The notes: generated by a model not told the origin, from the sequence alone. Positions 44,254-54,269 are shown, counted from the first letter of the stretch. The stretch: DNA of 64,000 nt from Vicinamibacterales bacterium (GCA_036496585.1 DASXLB010000015.1:1-64000), one strand, 5' to 3'. Translations and numbers: made by a program.

Positions 44254-46650
44254 TCAGTCGGCGCGGAGCGCCGTTTGGGGCTCAATGCCCATGGCCCGCC
44301 GCGCCGGCACATAGGCGGCCGCCAGTGTCACGGCGGCCAGCACCGCGGCGGTCGCCGCCAGCGTGCGCGCATCGGTCGCGCCGACGCCGAACAGCATCCC
44401 GCGCATGGCGCGTCCGGCGACCACCGCGCCCGCCAGACCCAGCGTCAGCCCGGCGCCGGCCAGTTTCATGCTCTCGCCGACGACGAGAGCGAAGATCTGC
44501 CGCTCCTGCGCGCCGAGCGCCAGCCGCACGCCGATCTCCTGGGTCCGCTGCGACACGGCATACGACATCACGCCGTAAATCCCGACCGCGGCCAGCAGCA
44601 GCGCGAGGACTCCGAAGACCGCCGCGAGCGTCGCCACGAACCGGCTGCTGCCCACCGAGTCGGCGATCGTCTCGTCCATCGTCGCCAGGCTGGCCACGGC
44701 GATGCCGGGATCGACCTCCTTCACCGCCCGCCGCAGGGGCTCGGCGAGGGCGCGCGGATCGCCGGCGGTCTTCAGCACCACATTGATGCCGGCCTCGGGA
44801 TTGAGCCAGTAGGGAATGTAGGTTTCGACCTGCCCTGGCTCGCGCGGGCCGCGCACCTTGACGTCGTCGACCACGCCCACGATCGTCGCCCAGACGTCGC
44901 CGAAGCGAATCCGCGTGCCGACCGGATCGCGGCCAGGCCAGTGGCGCTTCGCCATCGTCTCACTGATGACGACGACGGGCGCTGCCTCGCGGTCGACGAA
45001 GAGTCGGCCGTGCTGCAACGGGATCTGCATCGCGGCGAAGTAGGTGGCGCTGACGACGCGATACCACGTGGTCAACGCCTCGCCCCGCGTCGGTTCCGGC
45101 CGGCCCTCGATGAGAAAATCCTCGTCGCTGTCGCCGCTCAGCGGCAGGACCGAGGAGAGGGCCGCGATCTGGACGCCCGGCAGCGCCGCCGTCCTGGCGA
45201 TGACCGCATCGTAGAAGGCACGCCGCGCCGCATCGGTCTTGTACAGCGTCTGCGGCGGCAGGATGAACCCGGTCAGGATGCGATCCGGCGTGAAGCCGAG
45301 GTCGGCGCGTTGCAGCGCGACGAACGTCCGCACGAGCAGCCCTCCGCCAGCCAGCAGCACGAGTGCAAGCGTCAGTTCCGCGACGACGAGGCCGCGTCGG
45401 ATCCGCTGGCCGCCGTCTCCCAGCTGGCCGCGCCCGCCAAGCCGGAGGGTCGGGGCGACGCGCTCCCGCGCGGCGTGTGCTGCCGGCACCAGGCCGAATA
45501 GAACCGCGGTGAGCAGCGCCAGCGCCAGCGCGAACAGCAGCACCCGCCCGTCGATCGAGACTTCGTCGATGCGGGGCGTGCCTTCGGGCGCGACGCGCCT
45601 GAGAATCGAGAGTCCCCAGTCGCCCACCAGGACGCCGAGCGCGCAGCCGCATCCGGAGAGCGCCAGGCTTTCGGTCAGCAGCTGCCGGACGATGCGCGCC
45701 CGGTCGGCGCCGAGGGCGCGGCGCACGGCGATCTCGCGCGTGCGTCCAGAGGCGCGCGACAGCTGCAGGTTGGCGATGTTGACGCAGGCGATGAGCAGGA
45801 CGAAGCCGACCGCAGCCTGCAGCAGCCATAGCGGCGTGCGCATGGCCAGCGTCTGTTGCGCGAGCAGAGGCACGGCGTTGATGGCCCTCTTCGCGTCGGT
45901 GTCGGGATGCGCTCGCTCGAGTGCGCCCGCCAGCGCTGCCAGTCCTGCTTGCGCCTGGTCGATCGGGAGACCAGTCCGTATCCGCCCGACCGTGTGATAG
46001 ACCGCGGCATTGCGCGCCGGGTTGACGCGGTTCATCTGCATCGGCCGCCACATCGCCGCGCCGGTCGCCAGCACCGGCCGGAAGCCGTCCGGCATGACCC
46101 CGATGATTTCGTGGCTCTCGCCGTTGATCGGCACGGACCGGCCGACGACGGCGGGATCGCTGCCGAAGCGCCGCCGCCACAGCCCGTGACTCAGGACCAC
46201 GACGCGCGGTGCGCCGCGTACGTCGTCGGTGTCGCGGAAGACGCGGCCTAGGGCTGGACGGACGCCGAGCACATCGAAGTATTCGTAGGTCGTCTGCTCA
46301 CCCTGCAGCGACTCGGGCATCTCGCCGCCGCCGAGGCTCGCCGTCCAGCCTTGTACGCTGGCGAGGTTCTCGAACACGTCGGTGTCGGCCTTCCAGTCGA
46401 CCTGCTGCGACGGACCCGACCATTCGGTCGCGGGACCGCCACGGGCGCGCAGGTCCTGCCAGACCATCACGAGGCGATCGGGCTCGCGGTACGGGAGCGG
46501 ACGCAGGAGAATGCCGTTGACGACCGAGAAGATCGCCGTGTTGGCGCCGATGCCGAGCGCGAGCGTCGCCACCGCGACGGCGCTCAGCCCACGCGTCTTC
46601 AGCATCATCCGTCCGGCATAGCGGACGTCCTGCCAGAATCCACCCATCAT
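44254..46650 (-). CDS. ADOP-family ABC transporter permease
   Basis: A permease of about 798 residues with the two-fold MacB/FtsX layout; after a short N terminus ([15 protein letters not shown]) comes [22 protein letters not shown], and it ends [17 protein letters not shown]. The start is set at 46650 because GAGGGA lies just upstream; a longer frame starts at 46677. The ATPase gene follows about 110 nt downstream past a low-complexity array. Substrate unknown. Confidence 0.92.
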   Translation of the reverse strand: MMGGFWQDVRYAGRMMLKTRGLSAVAVATLALGIGANTAIFSVVNGILLRPLPYREPDRLVMVWQDLRARGGPATEWSGPSQQVDWKADTDVFENLASVQGWTASLGGGEMPESLQGEQTTYEYFDVLGVRPALGRVFRDTDDVRGAPRVVVLSHGLWRRRFGSDPAVVGRSVPINGESHEIIGVMPDGFRPVLATGAAMWRPMQMNRVNPARNAAVYHTVGRIRTGLPIDQAQAGLAALAGALERAHPDTDAKRAINAVPLLAQQTLAMRTPLWLLQAAVGFVLLIACVNIANLQLSRASGRTREIAVRRALGADRARIVRQLLTESLALSGCGCALGVLVGDWGLSILRRVAPEGTPRIDEVSIDGRVLLFALALALLTAVLFGLVPAAHAARERVAPTLRLGGRGQLGDGGQRIRRGLVVAELTLALVLLAGGGLLVRTFVALQRADLGFTPDRILTGFILPPQTLYKTDAARRAFYDAVIARTAALPGVQIAALSSVLPLSGDSDEDFLIEGRPEPTRGEALTTWYRVVSATYFAAMQIPLQHGRLFVDREAAPVVVISETMAKRHWPGRDPVGTRIRFGDVWATIVGVVDDVKVRGPREPGQVETYIPYWLNPEAGINVVLKTAGDPRALAEPLRRAVKEVDPGIAVASLATMDETIADSVGSSRFVATLAAVFGVLALLLAAVGIYGVMSYAVSQRTQEIGVRLALGAQERQIFALVVGESMKLAGAGLTLGLAGAVVAGRAMRGMLFGVGATDARTLAATAAVLAAVTLAAAYVPARRAMGIEPQTALRAD

Positions 46651-46847
46651 GAGTCCCTCATCATTATTGATGCGCAACGAGCGAACCGCGTACCATGCCG
46701 ATTGGATCCGCTAACTGCTTGTAAACAAGATGTTTGACGCATACGATAGAGCGAAAGGGACGGCGCGCGCTGTCCGCTCGCGAACGCCTGCCGTCCCACG
46801 GCAGGGCAGTGTCAGCCGAATGTGACTGTGCGTCGTCTTACTTCGAG

Positions 46848-47396
46848 ATGCTCGTGATCTGGCTTGCGTGCGTGATGCTGCTCGGATCGCGGCAGGCTGG
46901 AACTCCGCTTCCGCCAGGCCAGTCGTCTGTGGTGACCCCGACCGCCCCGACCGCCCAGACAGCCTCGCCGACCGCGGCCGACAGCCTGCCAGTCTCGCTC
47001 GATCGGATCCAGCGGGCGCTCGCCGGGCCGCCGCCAATCGCGCTCAAGGAAGAGCATCCCGTCTTCCGGCTGGAAATCTTCGGGCGCAAGCCGACAATCG
47101 AAGACGTGCTTGGCGAGAAGTTCTGGGTGGGAGCGACGCCGTACGGCGGCATGACGCACCAGGATTTCATGAGCATGGTGACGCCGCAGGTGCTGCAGCC
47201 CTATGGGGCGTTCACCGGTAAGTACCTGGCCGCCCAAGCGGCGCTCACGCTGGTGGAGCAGTGGGCCCTCAAGGCGGCGATCAGGCACTTCAACGACGCC
47301 AAGGGTGAAGCGGAACGGGAGGCGGCGCGGAAAGAAGTGCTGGATGCGCTGGCGGCGCTCGAAAGGGCCCGCCGAGCCGCCGCCGAGGAGAAGTAA
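46848..47396 (+). CDS. Secreted protein of unknown function
   Basis: A 182-residue protein with a signal peptide (MLVIWLACVMLLGS), a Thr/Pro/Ser-rich linker, a middle domain (HPVFRLEIFGRKP) and a C-terminal helical charged region (EAEREAARKEVL). No family recognised. The ATG at 46848 is selected for the signal peptide; an open frame exists from 46734. Upstream, CTTGTAAACAAG at 46718-46729 is a 12-nt dyad. It is divergent to the ADOP gene. Confidence 0.55.
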   Translation: MLVIWLACVMLLGSRQAGTPLPPGQSSVVTPTAPTAQTASPTAADSLPVSLDRIQRALAGPPPIALKEEHPVFRLEIFGRKPTIEDVLGEKFWVGATPYGGMTHQDFMSMVTPQVLQPYGAFTGKYLAAQAALTLVEQWALKAAIRHFNDAKGEAEREAARKEVLDALAALERARRAAAEEK

Positions 47397-47590
47397 GTCG
47401 GCCGGGTGAGCCCGCGCAGCCGCGCACGCCCTCGGGTTAGCTGCCGCCTTTGTCTTTTTCGTTCGCCTCCGCCGTCGTCACGGCAACCTTCCAGGCCGGC
47501 TCCGTTCACCGCCAGACAGCCGGCATTCGCCGGAAACCGCCGCTGAGGGCCCTCGCGCGTCCGTAATCTAGACATGAAAGGAACGCGCAC

Positions 47591-47800
47591 ATGGCCGCAC
47601 TGATCAGCAGGACCGCCCTCCAGGTGAACGCGATGCTGGCGCTGGCCGCCCTGGCGGCGGCCGCGGCGCTGATGGCACTCGTACTGACGCAGCCCGAGAC
47701 GGTCGCGGCCGCGGTCGGCCAGCACGAGTACGGGACACTGGCGGCGGCGGTCGTGCACGAGTTCGCCGGCTGGGTGCAGGCGCTATTGCGATTCGTCTGA
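47591..47800 (+). CDS. Small membrane protein
   Basis: A 69-residue protein with one long hydrophobic segment (about residues 14-33) and a second amphipathic one. GAAAGGAAC precedes the ATG at normal distance, which supports it as a gene. It lies 10 nt before the next membrane-protein gene and is likely the first member of the unit that includes the LiaF-like gene. Function unknown. Confidence 0.5.
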   Translation: MAALISRTALQVNAMLALAALAAAAALMALVLTQPETVAAAVGQHEYGTLAAAVVHEFAGWVQALLRFV

Positions 47801-47810
47801 GGGACCGATG

Positions 47811-48209
47811 ATGGAGAGCGGATTCGAACATCCCAGCGGCGGACTCCGACCTGGCGCCATCCTTGGCGGCGGCATCCTGCTGGTCGTCGGTACGACGCTG
47901 CTCCTCGACCGCACGGGCGTGATCGCGGCATCGCTGGGGCAGTTGATCGCGCCGCTCGTGCTGATCACGATGGGCGCGATGATCATGGTCGAGAAGAGCG
48001 GGATCGTCGGCGGCTACCGCGCGCGGCCTGCCGACGGCCTGGGGCAGCCCCGGCGCCCCGGCGGCTCGATCCCGGGCCTCTGGCAGATGGGGCTCGGGGT
48101 GTGGATGCTCCTCTCGCAGACCCATGTCTGGGGTCTCGACTTCCAGAATTCGTGGCCGCTGATCGTGATCCTCGGCGGCGTCATCATGCTGGGGAAGGGG
48201 ATTCGATGA
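47811..48209 (+). CDS. DUF5668-like small membrane protein
   Basis: A 132-residue protein with three to four short hydrophobic segments; the C-terminal part (SWPLIVILGGVIMLGKG) is the typical LiaF/DUF5668 membrane repeat. Two consecutive ATG codons (47808, 47811) are possible starts. Its stop codon overlaps the start of the LiaF-like gene (ATGA). It probably works with that protein in envelope sensing. Confidence 0.65.
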   Translation: MESGFEHPSGGLRPGAILGGGILLVVGTTLLLDRTGVIAASLGQLIAPLVLITMGAMIMVEKSGIVGGYRARPADGLGQPRRPGGSIPGLWQMGLGVWMLLSQTHVWGLDFQNSWPLIVILGGVIMLGKGIR

Positions 48210-48943
48210 CGCTCGACGCTTCCGGCGCTCCGTCCGCGTCACCGCGTCCGCGCGTCACCGTGCAGGCGCTGTTCGGCCTGCTGGTGATCGCGGTGGGCGT
48301 GCTCTTCACGCTCGACAACCTCGAAATCATCGACGCGCGCGACTACCTCCAGTACTGGCCGGCGGGGCTCCTGGCGATCGGCCTGCTGAAGCTGTATCAG
48401 GCGTCGCGCAGCGGCCACGGCTGGGTCGGCGGGCTCATCTTCGTGTCGATCAGCGCATGGATGCTGATCGAGCGCATCGTCTATTTCCGCATCGACGCCC
48501 GCGAGATCATGCCGCTGTTCCTGGTGTTTCTGGGCGGGTACATGGTGTGGCGCGGCTTTGGCGGGCGTACGCGGACGCGCGGTCCCGACAACGACACCGA
48601 TTTCAGCGCGCTGGCGATCATGGGCGGCGCGATCCGCCGCAGTAACGCCCAGCAGTTCCGAGGCGCCGATCTCACCGCGGTGATGGGCGGGTGCGAGATC
48701 GATCTGCGCCAGGCGTCGATCGAGCCTGGCAGCGAGGCGGTGATCGACGTGTTCGCGTTCTGGGGCGGCATCGACATCAAGGTGCCGGACGACTGGACGG
48801 TGGTGTCGCGGGTGGTGCCGATCATGGGCGGCATCGAGGACAAGACGCACGCCCCACAGACGGCCGACAAGCGGCTGGTCATCCGCGGCCTGCTGGTGAT
48901 GGGCGGCTGCAGCGTCAAGAATCCGCGTCGGCTGGACGCCTGA
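48206..48943 (+). CDS. LiaF-like membrane protein
   Basis: A 245-residue protein: an N-terminal DUF5668-type membrane region (QALFGLLVIAVGVLFTLDNL; then QYWPAGLLAIGL) of four helices, and a C-terminal LiaF-like beta-helical domain with repeated IMGG/VMGG turns (AIMGGAIRRS, VMGGCEIDL, FWGGIDIKV, IMGGIEDKT). In Firmicutes LiaF restrains a histidine kinase. Here a LytS-type kinase gene follows by about 70 nt, a suggestive arrangement. Confidence 0.82.
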   Translation: MTLDASGAPSASPRPRVTVQALFGLLVIAVGVLFTLDNLEIIDARDYLQYWPAGLLAIGLLKLYQASRSGHGWVGGLIFVSISAWMLIERIVYFRIDAREIMPLFLVFLGGYMVWRGFGGRTRTRGPDNDTDFSALAIMGGAIRRSNAQQFRGADLTAVMGGCEIDLRQASIEPGSEAVIDVFAFWGGIDIKVPDDWTVVSRVVPIMGGIEDKTHAPQTADKRLVIRGLLVMGGCSVKNPRRLDA

Positions 48944-48956
48944 CCGCCGGTGATGC

Positions 48957-48987
48957 CGTCATTGGTCATGCGTCGTTCGTCATTCGG
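48957..48987. repeat. Short degenerate GTCATTCG-type repeat
   Basis: CCGTCATTGGTCATGCG and TCGTTCGTCATTCGGAC contain four imperfect copies of a GTCATTCG word. It is related to the inverted repeat at 11231-11277 and fills the gap before the LytS-type gene. Confidence 0.45.
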
Positions 48988-49013
48988 ACGGTTGAGGCCA
49001 GCGGCCCGGTAGC

Positions 49014-50063
49014 ATGCACCCGATCCTCGGGCGGCCGTGGCGCCTGGCGGTCTATCTCGCCATTTGGATCCCGCTCGGCGGCCTGCTCGCGGCGCTGCTC
49101 GCGCTGCAGGGCGTGTTCGACTGGCGCGACGCGCTCACCGTCGCGGTGCCGCTGTCGGCCGCCTACGGATTCCTGTGCCTGTCGGCCTGGTACGTAACCG
49201 GGGGATCGCCGGTCGATCGGGTCGGCCCGCTGCGAGTCGCGGTGACCGCGGTGACGGCCTCGTTCGTGTCGAGCGCGGTGTGGCTGCTGCTGGCGCGCGG
49301 CTGGATGGGGATGATCGCGTCGTTGCTGGTCCGCGCCGACCTCTCCGGCCGCTTCCGCGCCGGCGCGCCGACCTTCTTCGGCTTCGGCTTCCTGCTTTAT
49401 CTGCTGGCGATGGCGGTGAGCTATCTGGCCGCCGCCTTCGAGGTGTCGCGCGAGGCCGAGCGGCGTGGCTTCGAGCTGCAGGTACTGGCGCGCGAGGCGG
49501 AGCTCCGCGCGCTGCGGGCGCAGATCGATCCGCACTTCCTGTTCAACAGCCTGCAGTCGATCAGCGCCCTGACCACCGCCGATCCGGCGGCGGCGCGGCG
49601 GATGTGTCTGCTGCTCGCCGATTTCCTGCGCGAGACACTGGCGCTCGGGGCGCGCCTCCGGATTCCGCTGTCGAGCGAGCTGGCGCTGGCGCAGCGCTTT
49701 CTGGCAATCGAGCAGGTCCGCTTCGGGGCGCGGCTGCAGGTGGAGACGGCCGCCGACCCGCGCGCCGACGCGCAGACGGTGCCGCCGCTGGTGCTGCAGC
49801 CGCTCGTCGAGAACGCGGTCACGCACGGCATCGCGCACCTCCTCGAGGGCGGCGAGGTGCGCATCTCGACCGAGCTGCGTCCATCGACGCTGGTGATCAC
49901 GGTGGAGAACCCGTGCGACCCGGGTCGGCCGGCCGGCCGCGGGACGGGACTGGGGTTGCGCAACGTGCGCGAACGGCTGCACAGTGTGTATGGCAGCGAC
50001 GCGTCGCTGCAGGAGGGCGAGCGCGACGGCCGCTTCGTCGTCCGGCTGGAGTTGCCTCTCTGA
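49014..50063 (+). CDS. LytS-type membrane histidine kinase
   Basis: A 349-residue kinase with four hydrophobic helices in the first 140 residues, then the His_kinase domain with ALRAQIDPHFLFNSLQS (H174) and an HATPase domain with QPLVENAVTHGI and GTGLGLRNV. It lacks an obvious ligand domain, so the membrane part itself or a partner such as the LiaF-like protein may sense the signal. Its stop overlaps the start of the regulator gene by one base. Confidence 0.93.
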   Translation: MHPILGRPWRLAVYLAIWIPLGGLLAALLALQGVFDWRDALTVAVPLSAAYGFLCLSAWYVTGGSPVDRVGPLRVAVTAVTASFVSSAVWLLLARGWMGMIASLLVRADLSGRFRAGAPTFFGFGFLLYLLAMAVSYLAAAFEVSREAERRGFELQVLAREAELRALRAQIDPHFLFNSLQSISALTTADPAAARRMCLLLADFLRETLALGARLRIPLSSELALAQRFLAIEQVRFGARLQVETAADPRADAQTVPPLVLQPLVENAVTHGIAHLLEGGEVRISTELRPSTLVITVENPCDPGRPAGRGTGLGLRNVRERLHSVYGSDASLQEGERDGRFVVRLELPL

Positions 50064-50803
50064 TGGACACGCTTCGCATCGTCATCGTCGACGACGAGCC
50101 GCTGGCGCGCGCGCTGGTGCGCGAGTACGCCGCCGCCGATGCGCGGCTCGAGGTGGCGGCCGAGTGCGCCAACGGCTTCGAGGCGGTGAAGGCGGTCGCC
50201 GAGCTGCAGCCCGACCTGGTGCTGCTCGACGTGCAGATGCCGAAGCTCGACGGCTTCGAAGTGCTCGAGCTGCTCGGGCGTGATCAGCCGGTCGTGTTCA
50301 TCACCGCCTACGATCAGTACGCGCTGCGCGCCTTCGAGGTGCACGCGATCGACTACCTGCTGAAGCCGTTCAGCGCCGAGCGCTTCCAGGAGGCGATCGG
50401 GCGGGCGCGCGAACGGCTGCGCGCGCGCACGCCGGCCGACGTGGAGGCCATCGTGCGCGAGGCGCGGCCGCGCGCCGGCTACGCCGAGCGGGTCCTGATC
50501 CGCGACGGCGCCGACGTGCACGTCCTGCCGGTCGATCAGATCGACTACGTCGAGGCACAGGACGACTACGTGGCGTATTCGTCGTCAGGAAAGCAGCACC
50601 TGAAGGATCAGACGCTCGCGGCGGTCGAGGCGTCGCTCGATCCCGCGCGGTTCGTGCGCGTGCACCGGTCGTTCGTGCTGAATGTCGATCGGATCGCCCG
50701 GGTGGAGCTGTACGCCAAGGACAGCCGGATGGCGATTCTGCGCGACGGCAAGCGCCTGCCGGTGAGCCGGGCCGGCTACGCGCGCCTGCAGCAGTTGCTG
50801 TAG
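50063..50803 (+). CDS. LytTR-family response regulator
   Basis: A 246-residue protein: receiver domain with D56 (LVLLDVQMPKLDG) and the Lys loop (DYLLKPF), then a LytTR DNA-binding domain from about residue 145 (IDYVEAQDDYVAYSS, RFVRVHRSFVLN). It pairs with the LytS-type kinase upstream. Targets are unknown. Confidence 0.94.
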   Translation: MDTLRIVIVDDEPLARALVREYAAADARLEVAAECANGFEAVKAVAELQPDLVLLDVQMPKLDGFEVLELLGRDQPVVFITAYDQYALRAFEVHAIDYLLKPFSAERFQEAIGRARERLRARTPADVEAIVREARPRAGYAERVLIRDGADVHVLPVDQIDYVEAQDDYVAYSSSGKQHLKDQTLAAVEASLDPARFVRVHRSFVLNVDRIARVELYAKDSRMAILRDGKRLPVSRAGYARLQQLL

Positions 50804-50962
50804 CGGCCGGCTCACGCTTCCAGGGGCGACCTGCGCGCGTGGGTTGACATCATCGGAACCGATACGCCTCTGCGCACCGGCTTTCGTCATGTCCTTCGCG
50901 ACCAACGCCAGGGTGCGATCAATGTGCTGTGCGACCGAATTCGAGACGGACAGGCCCAGGAT

Positions 50963-52675
50963 ATGATGTCGCCGATGTCTGCGGACTCCGGCCGCGTCCC
51001 GCTGCCGCTCTCCGAGATGCTCGACCGCATCGGACTGCAGGGCGAGCCACTGCCGGCCGCCCAGTCCATCGGTCGGGCTCGTTTCGGACGTGAGCTGGTG
51101 CAAAGCTTCCGCACCCTGGCGAACAGCCTCGAGTGCCAGCTGGCAGACCTGCACTGGAAGCATGAGGGCAGCTTCCCGTTCATCGAAGGCGACGTGCCGT
51201 ATCTCGTCAACAACAGCGGCACGTTGTCGGCGGATGCGGCCGCCGTCCTCTGCGCGAACTGCGCCGAAGCGCCATCAACGGATCCGATACGCGTCCTGGA
51301 GCTTGGGGGGGGCACTGGCCTGTTTGCCCGGTACTTTCTGGACGAATGCAAGCGCCGCTGCCAGAACGAATCGCGCGACTACTACGACCGGCTCACGTAT
51401 TGGATCACCGATCAGTCTCCAGCAGCGGTGGCGCAGTGGCGCGAGCGCGACGTCTTCGGGCCGCACGCCTCCCACGTGGAGATTCGAGTCGCTGACTCGA
51501 GCACCGCGCACGCGCTCTTCGCCGAACCCGTGCGCGCCGTGATCGCCAACTATCTCCTGGGCGTGCTCCCATCGACGGTCGTCCGGCACTGTGAAGGCCG
51601 CTGGGAGCAGCTGTATGTGCGTACTTGGATCACCAGCGATGTCGATCTGCTGCGCAAGTACACCGCACGAACCTTCGACGAGATCCGTGCGTTGGCTGAC
51701 TCGACAGAACCAGAGCGGGTCGGTCAACTTCTGTCGCTTCTTCCTCTGGTCGAGACCGAGGAATGCTTCCTCCCCGCCAGCCCAGATGATGTGAGCGGGT
51801 TGGACGCGCGGTCGGCCGAGAGTCGGTCCGGTACCTGGCTGCACAACATGGCTGCCCTGCAGTGCATTCAGTCGCTGCTTCCCCGCCTCGAACGAGACGG
51901 GTTCATCCTGGTTCACGACTACGATGCAGGACCGTTCGGAGCAGGGCGTGCATCACCCGCGGTCCAGCGATACGGATCGACGATAGCCGTTGGCGTCAAT
52001 TTCGCTGCGCTCGACCGGCACGTTCACTCTGCCGGGTTCGAGTCGTTGAAGCCCGCCGGAGACGATCGGCTCCAGACCCATCCCCGGCTGATGCTCCGCG
52101 GCGCCCTGCCTGGCACGCGTGAGGTATTTGAAGCCAGGTTCGCCGCGACGACTCGTGACGACATCGCGGCCCTGATCATCGAGGGGCGCCGGCAGGCTGA
52201 GGCCGGATGGCCGGCAGAGGCACTCTTGAGTTACAAGGCCGCACTCGAGCGAAGTCCCTACGACTGGCGGGTGGTGGGTGAAGCGAGCAAGGTCGCCATC
52301 CAGTTGGGCGATCACGCGACGGCACTCGAACTCGCGCGAACGGCCGTGGCGCTCAATCCGTGGTACGCGGCTTCTCTGTGGAACGGGCTCGGCGACGCCC
52401 TCGCCGGTCTCAGGCGCGACCGCGAGGCGCACGAGTGTTACCTCCAGGGGTGTCGCATTCACCCTCGAGACGTCGAGACGAATCTGCGGTTGGCCGGGTC
52501 GTGGCTTGCCCACGGCGATCCCTCACGCAGTCTGGAAGCAGTCGCGCGCGGACTGGCCCATGATTCGGACGGAATGTTCCGGCACCTGCTCCTGGATAAG
52601 CAGCAGCAAGCGATAGACTATTTGTCGATCCGGTGGACAGCCGAACGTCAGACCGCGGCGCGGAAGCGGCGATAG
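50963..52675 (+). CDS. SAM-dependent methyltransferase-like protein with C-terminal TPR repeats
   Basis: A protein of about 570 residues. The class I SAM motif is VLELGGGTGLFARYF near residue 115, followed by a methyltransferase-like core up to about residue 400. From about residue 415 there are TPR-like helices (AEAGWPAEALLSYKAALERSP, DHATALELARTAVALNP). The start at 50963 is one of several ATG codons (50924, 50966, 50975 also in frame). A TTGACA at 50844-50849 may be a -35 element. It lies next to a 135-residue unknown and faces the TfuA-YcaO pair. Confidence 0.75.
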   Translation: MMSPMSADSGRVPLPLSEMLDRIGLQGEPLPAAQSIGRARFGRELVQSFRTLANSLECQLADLHWKHEGSFPFIEGDVPYLVNNSGTLSADAAAVLCANCAEAPSTDPIRVLELGGGTGLFARYFLDECKRRCQNESRDYYDRLTYWITDQSPAAVAQWRERDVFGPHASHVEIRVADSSTAHALFAEPVRAVIANYLLGVLPSTVVRHCEGRWEQLYVRTWITSDVDLLRKYTARTFDEIRALADSTEPERVGQLLSLLPLVETEECFLPASPDDVSGLDARSAESRSGTWLHNMAALQCIQSLLPRLERDGFILVHDYDAGPFGAGRASPAVQRYGSTIAVGVNFAALDRHVHSAGFESLKPAGDDRLQTHPRLMLRGALPGTREVFEARFAATTRDDIAALIIEGRRQAEAGWPAEALLSYKAALERSPYDWRVVGEASKVAIQLGDHATALELARTAVALNPWYAASLWNGLGDALAGLRRDREAHECYLQGCRIHPRDVETNLRLAGSWLAHGDPSRSLEAVARGLAHDSDGMFRHLLLDKQQQAIDYLSIRWTAERQTAARKRR

Positions 52676-52741
52676 GTTCTCGACGCGACACGCAGATCGT
52701 TCGGGCGGGTCATTGCACACTCCAATCGCTCAGGAGGGACC

Positions 52742-53149
52742 ATGCAACTGAAGTTCTCGAATAACATCATCACCGGCAACCTTGGCGGGAAGCCCATTCA
52801 GTGCGTGGTACGCATGAGCCAGGGAACCGGGTTGCCGATCTCCGGCGAATACACCGTCCGTCCCCCGACGAGCGATCCAATTTTCGGTCGGACGGCGCTC
52901 GTGATTCTGTCCAAGTCTGCCGTGAGCCGTGCGGTGGATCCGCTCAAAGAAGCGAAGCTCTTTACTCCGGGCCGGGTGAGCTGGGACTATATAAAAACGC
53001 CGTCTGGCGCCCCTCAAGCAGGTGTGCAGATGCTGATCCTGAGCGACAAACCGATCGCAGGCAGGAACTGCCTGATCGTGACCCTGGGGTTTGCCGATCT
53101 CATGTCGGGGCTCGACGCATCGGGAGGCGCGACGCTCACCGTGCCTTAG
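52742..53149 (+). CDS. 135-residue protein of unknown function next to TfuA-YcaO
   Basis: A soluble protein with a very strong ribosome-binding site (AGGAGGGACC before the ATG). It is rich in beta strands, with a segment ending GGATLTVP at the C terminus, two Cys residues (IQCVV, RNCLIV) and a central LPISGEYTV. No family recognised. Its last 14 nt overlap the 3' end of the convergent tfuA-like gene. Being the only small protein beside the YcaO pair, it is a possible substrate, but it has no obvious leader-core layout. Confidence 0.6.
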   Translation: MQLKFSNNIITGNLGGKPIQCVVRMSQGTGLPISGEYTVRPPTSDPIFGRTALVILSKSAVSRAVDPLKEAKLFTPGRVSWDYIKTPSGAPQAGVQMLILSDKPIAGRNCLIVTLGFADLMSGLDASGGATLTVP

Positions 53150-54269
53150 ACCAGCGCGCGCGCTCCAGGAGGACGGCGTACTCGCCGGTCCACCGCAGAC
53201 AATCGAGCAGCGACGCTTCGAGCGCACTTGGCGAGGCGGCGCGCGCTTGAGCGACGCGCACGTGGGCCGCGAGGAGGTGTTCGAGATTCTGACGGCTGCA
53301 ATGGTTGCGCGCGAGCCATCGGCCGAGGTCCATCGAATCGGCGAGCGCGCGCGACTCGCAAAACGTCCGTGCCTCGTCGAGGAGCGCCGCCGATTCGATC
53401 GTCCCGCCATCGCGCCGGGCCCGTTCCGCCGCAAGCCACCAGCCCAGCGCCGCCGCGTCGGTCCGCGCGGCGGCTTCCGGATCTCTGCGCAGTTCGGCAA
53501 GCACCATCCCGTCGCTGCCGTCCGCCGGCGCCAACGGCAGCTCGGCGGCCGCGTTCTGCGCCTCGTCCCAGAAGACCGTGTGCTCGAAGCTCCAGGAAAC
53601 ACGTTTGGGGCCGGGATCCTCACGCATCAAATCGGCGATGGCCTGAAGCATGGCAAGCGCGTCCACCCGCTTTTGATCGACAGCACCACCGGGAAGCCAA
53701 CGATGAAAGGCTCCGAGCTCCTCTGCGGGCACGCCCATGGACGCGGCCAGTTCCAGAATGCGATCGTAGGAACGCTCCGGATAGAACAACTGCTTGGCGA
53801 TCCGTTCGAGGGTGGCCTGGGCGCCAGCGTTGAGTACACCGTCGGTGTGCGCCCTGGCCAATGTCGCACGGATGTTCACCATCGCTTCGGAGCCAGCACG
53901 ATACTCGTGCTCGGCCCCCGGGTGCGCCACGGCGACCTCGTCGTCGTCTTCGAGGACGCCATCGCGGAACGCTTCAAAGATCGCGCCCACGCCGATCATG
54001 CCGAATGGCGCCAGTTCGGCGGCGCGAAGCGCTCCCATGCTGGCGCTGCCGAAGACGTGGATGCCCTCGCTCATCGCCCACAGAATCTCTTTGTGCCAGA
54101 CCGCGGGGACGCGCTCGAAATAGCCATCGATGAGGCCGATCGCAAACGGGCGCCGGAGAGACGCGCGGTAGACGTCGCCTTGCGATGCCGGCGGAAGGCA
54201 GACGGCCTCCAGGCGCTGCCCGGTTTCATCCGGAGAGAGCGTCGGGCCCGTAAACAGGATGACGGTCAT
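53136..54269 (-). CDS. TfuA-like protein
   Basis: A 377-residue protein. Residues 1-200 match the TfuA core: LFTGPTLS at the start, IGLIDGYFE, HKEILWAMSEG, GSASMGALRAAEL and EDDDEVAVAH. TfuA proteins act with a YcaO enzyme to form thioamides, presumably by supplying sulfur. The remaining 175 residues are helical and family-specific. The ATG overlaps the ycaO stop by 4 nt, so both are made together. Confidence 0.9.
   Translation of the reverse strand: MTVILFTGPTLSPDETGQRLEAVCLPPASQGDVYRASLRRPFAIGLIDGYFERVPAVWHKEILWAMSEGIHVFGSASMGALRAAELAPFGMIGVGAIFEAFRDGVLEDDDEVAVAHPGAEHEYRAGSEAMVNIRATLARAHTDGVLNAGAQATLERIAKQLFYPERSYDRILELAASMGVPAEELGAFHRWLPGGAVDQKRVDALAMLQAIADLMREDPGPKRVSWSFEHTVFWDEAQNAAAELPLAPADGSDGMVLAELRRDPEAAARTDAAALGWWLAAERARRDGGTIESAALLDEARTFCESRALADSMDLGRWLARNHCSRQNLEHLLAAHVRVAQARAASPSALEASLLDCLRWTGEYAVLLERARWSKAR

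Noticed and set aside
50844..50849. TTGACA as a proven promoter of the methyltransferase-TPR gene
   Set aside because: No acceptable -10 hexamer occurs at 16-18 nt, so only the hexamer itself is noted.
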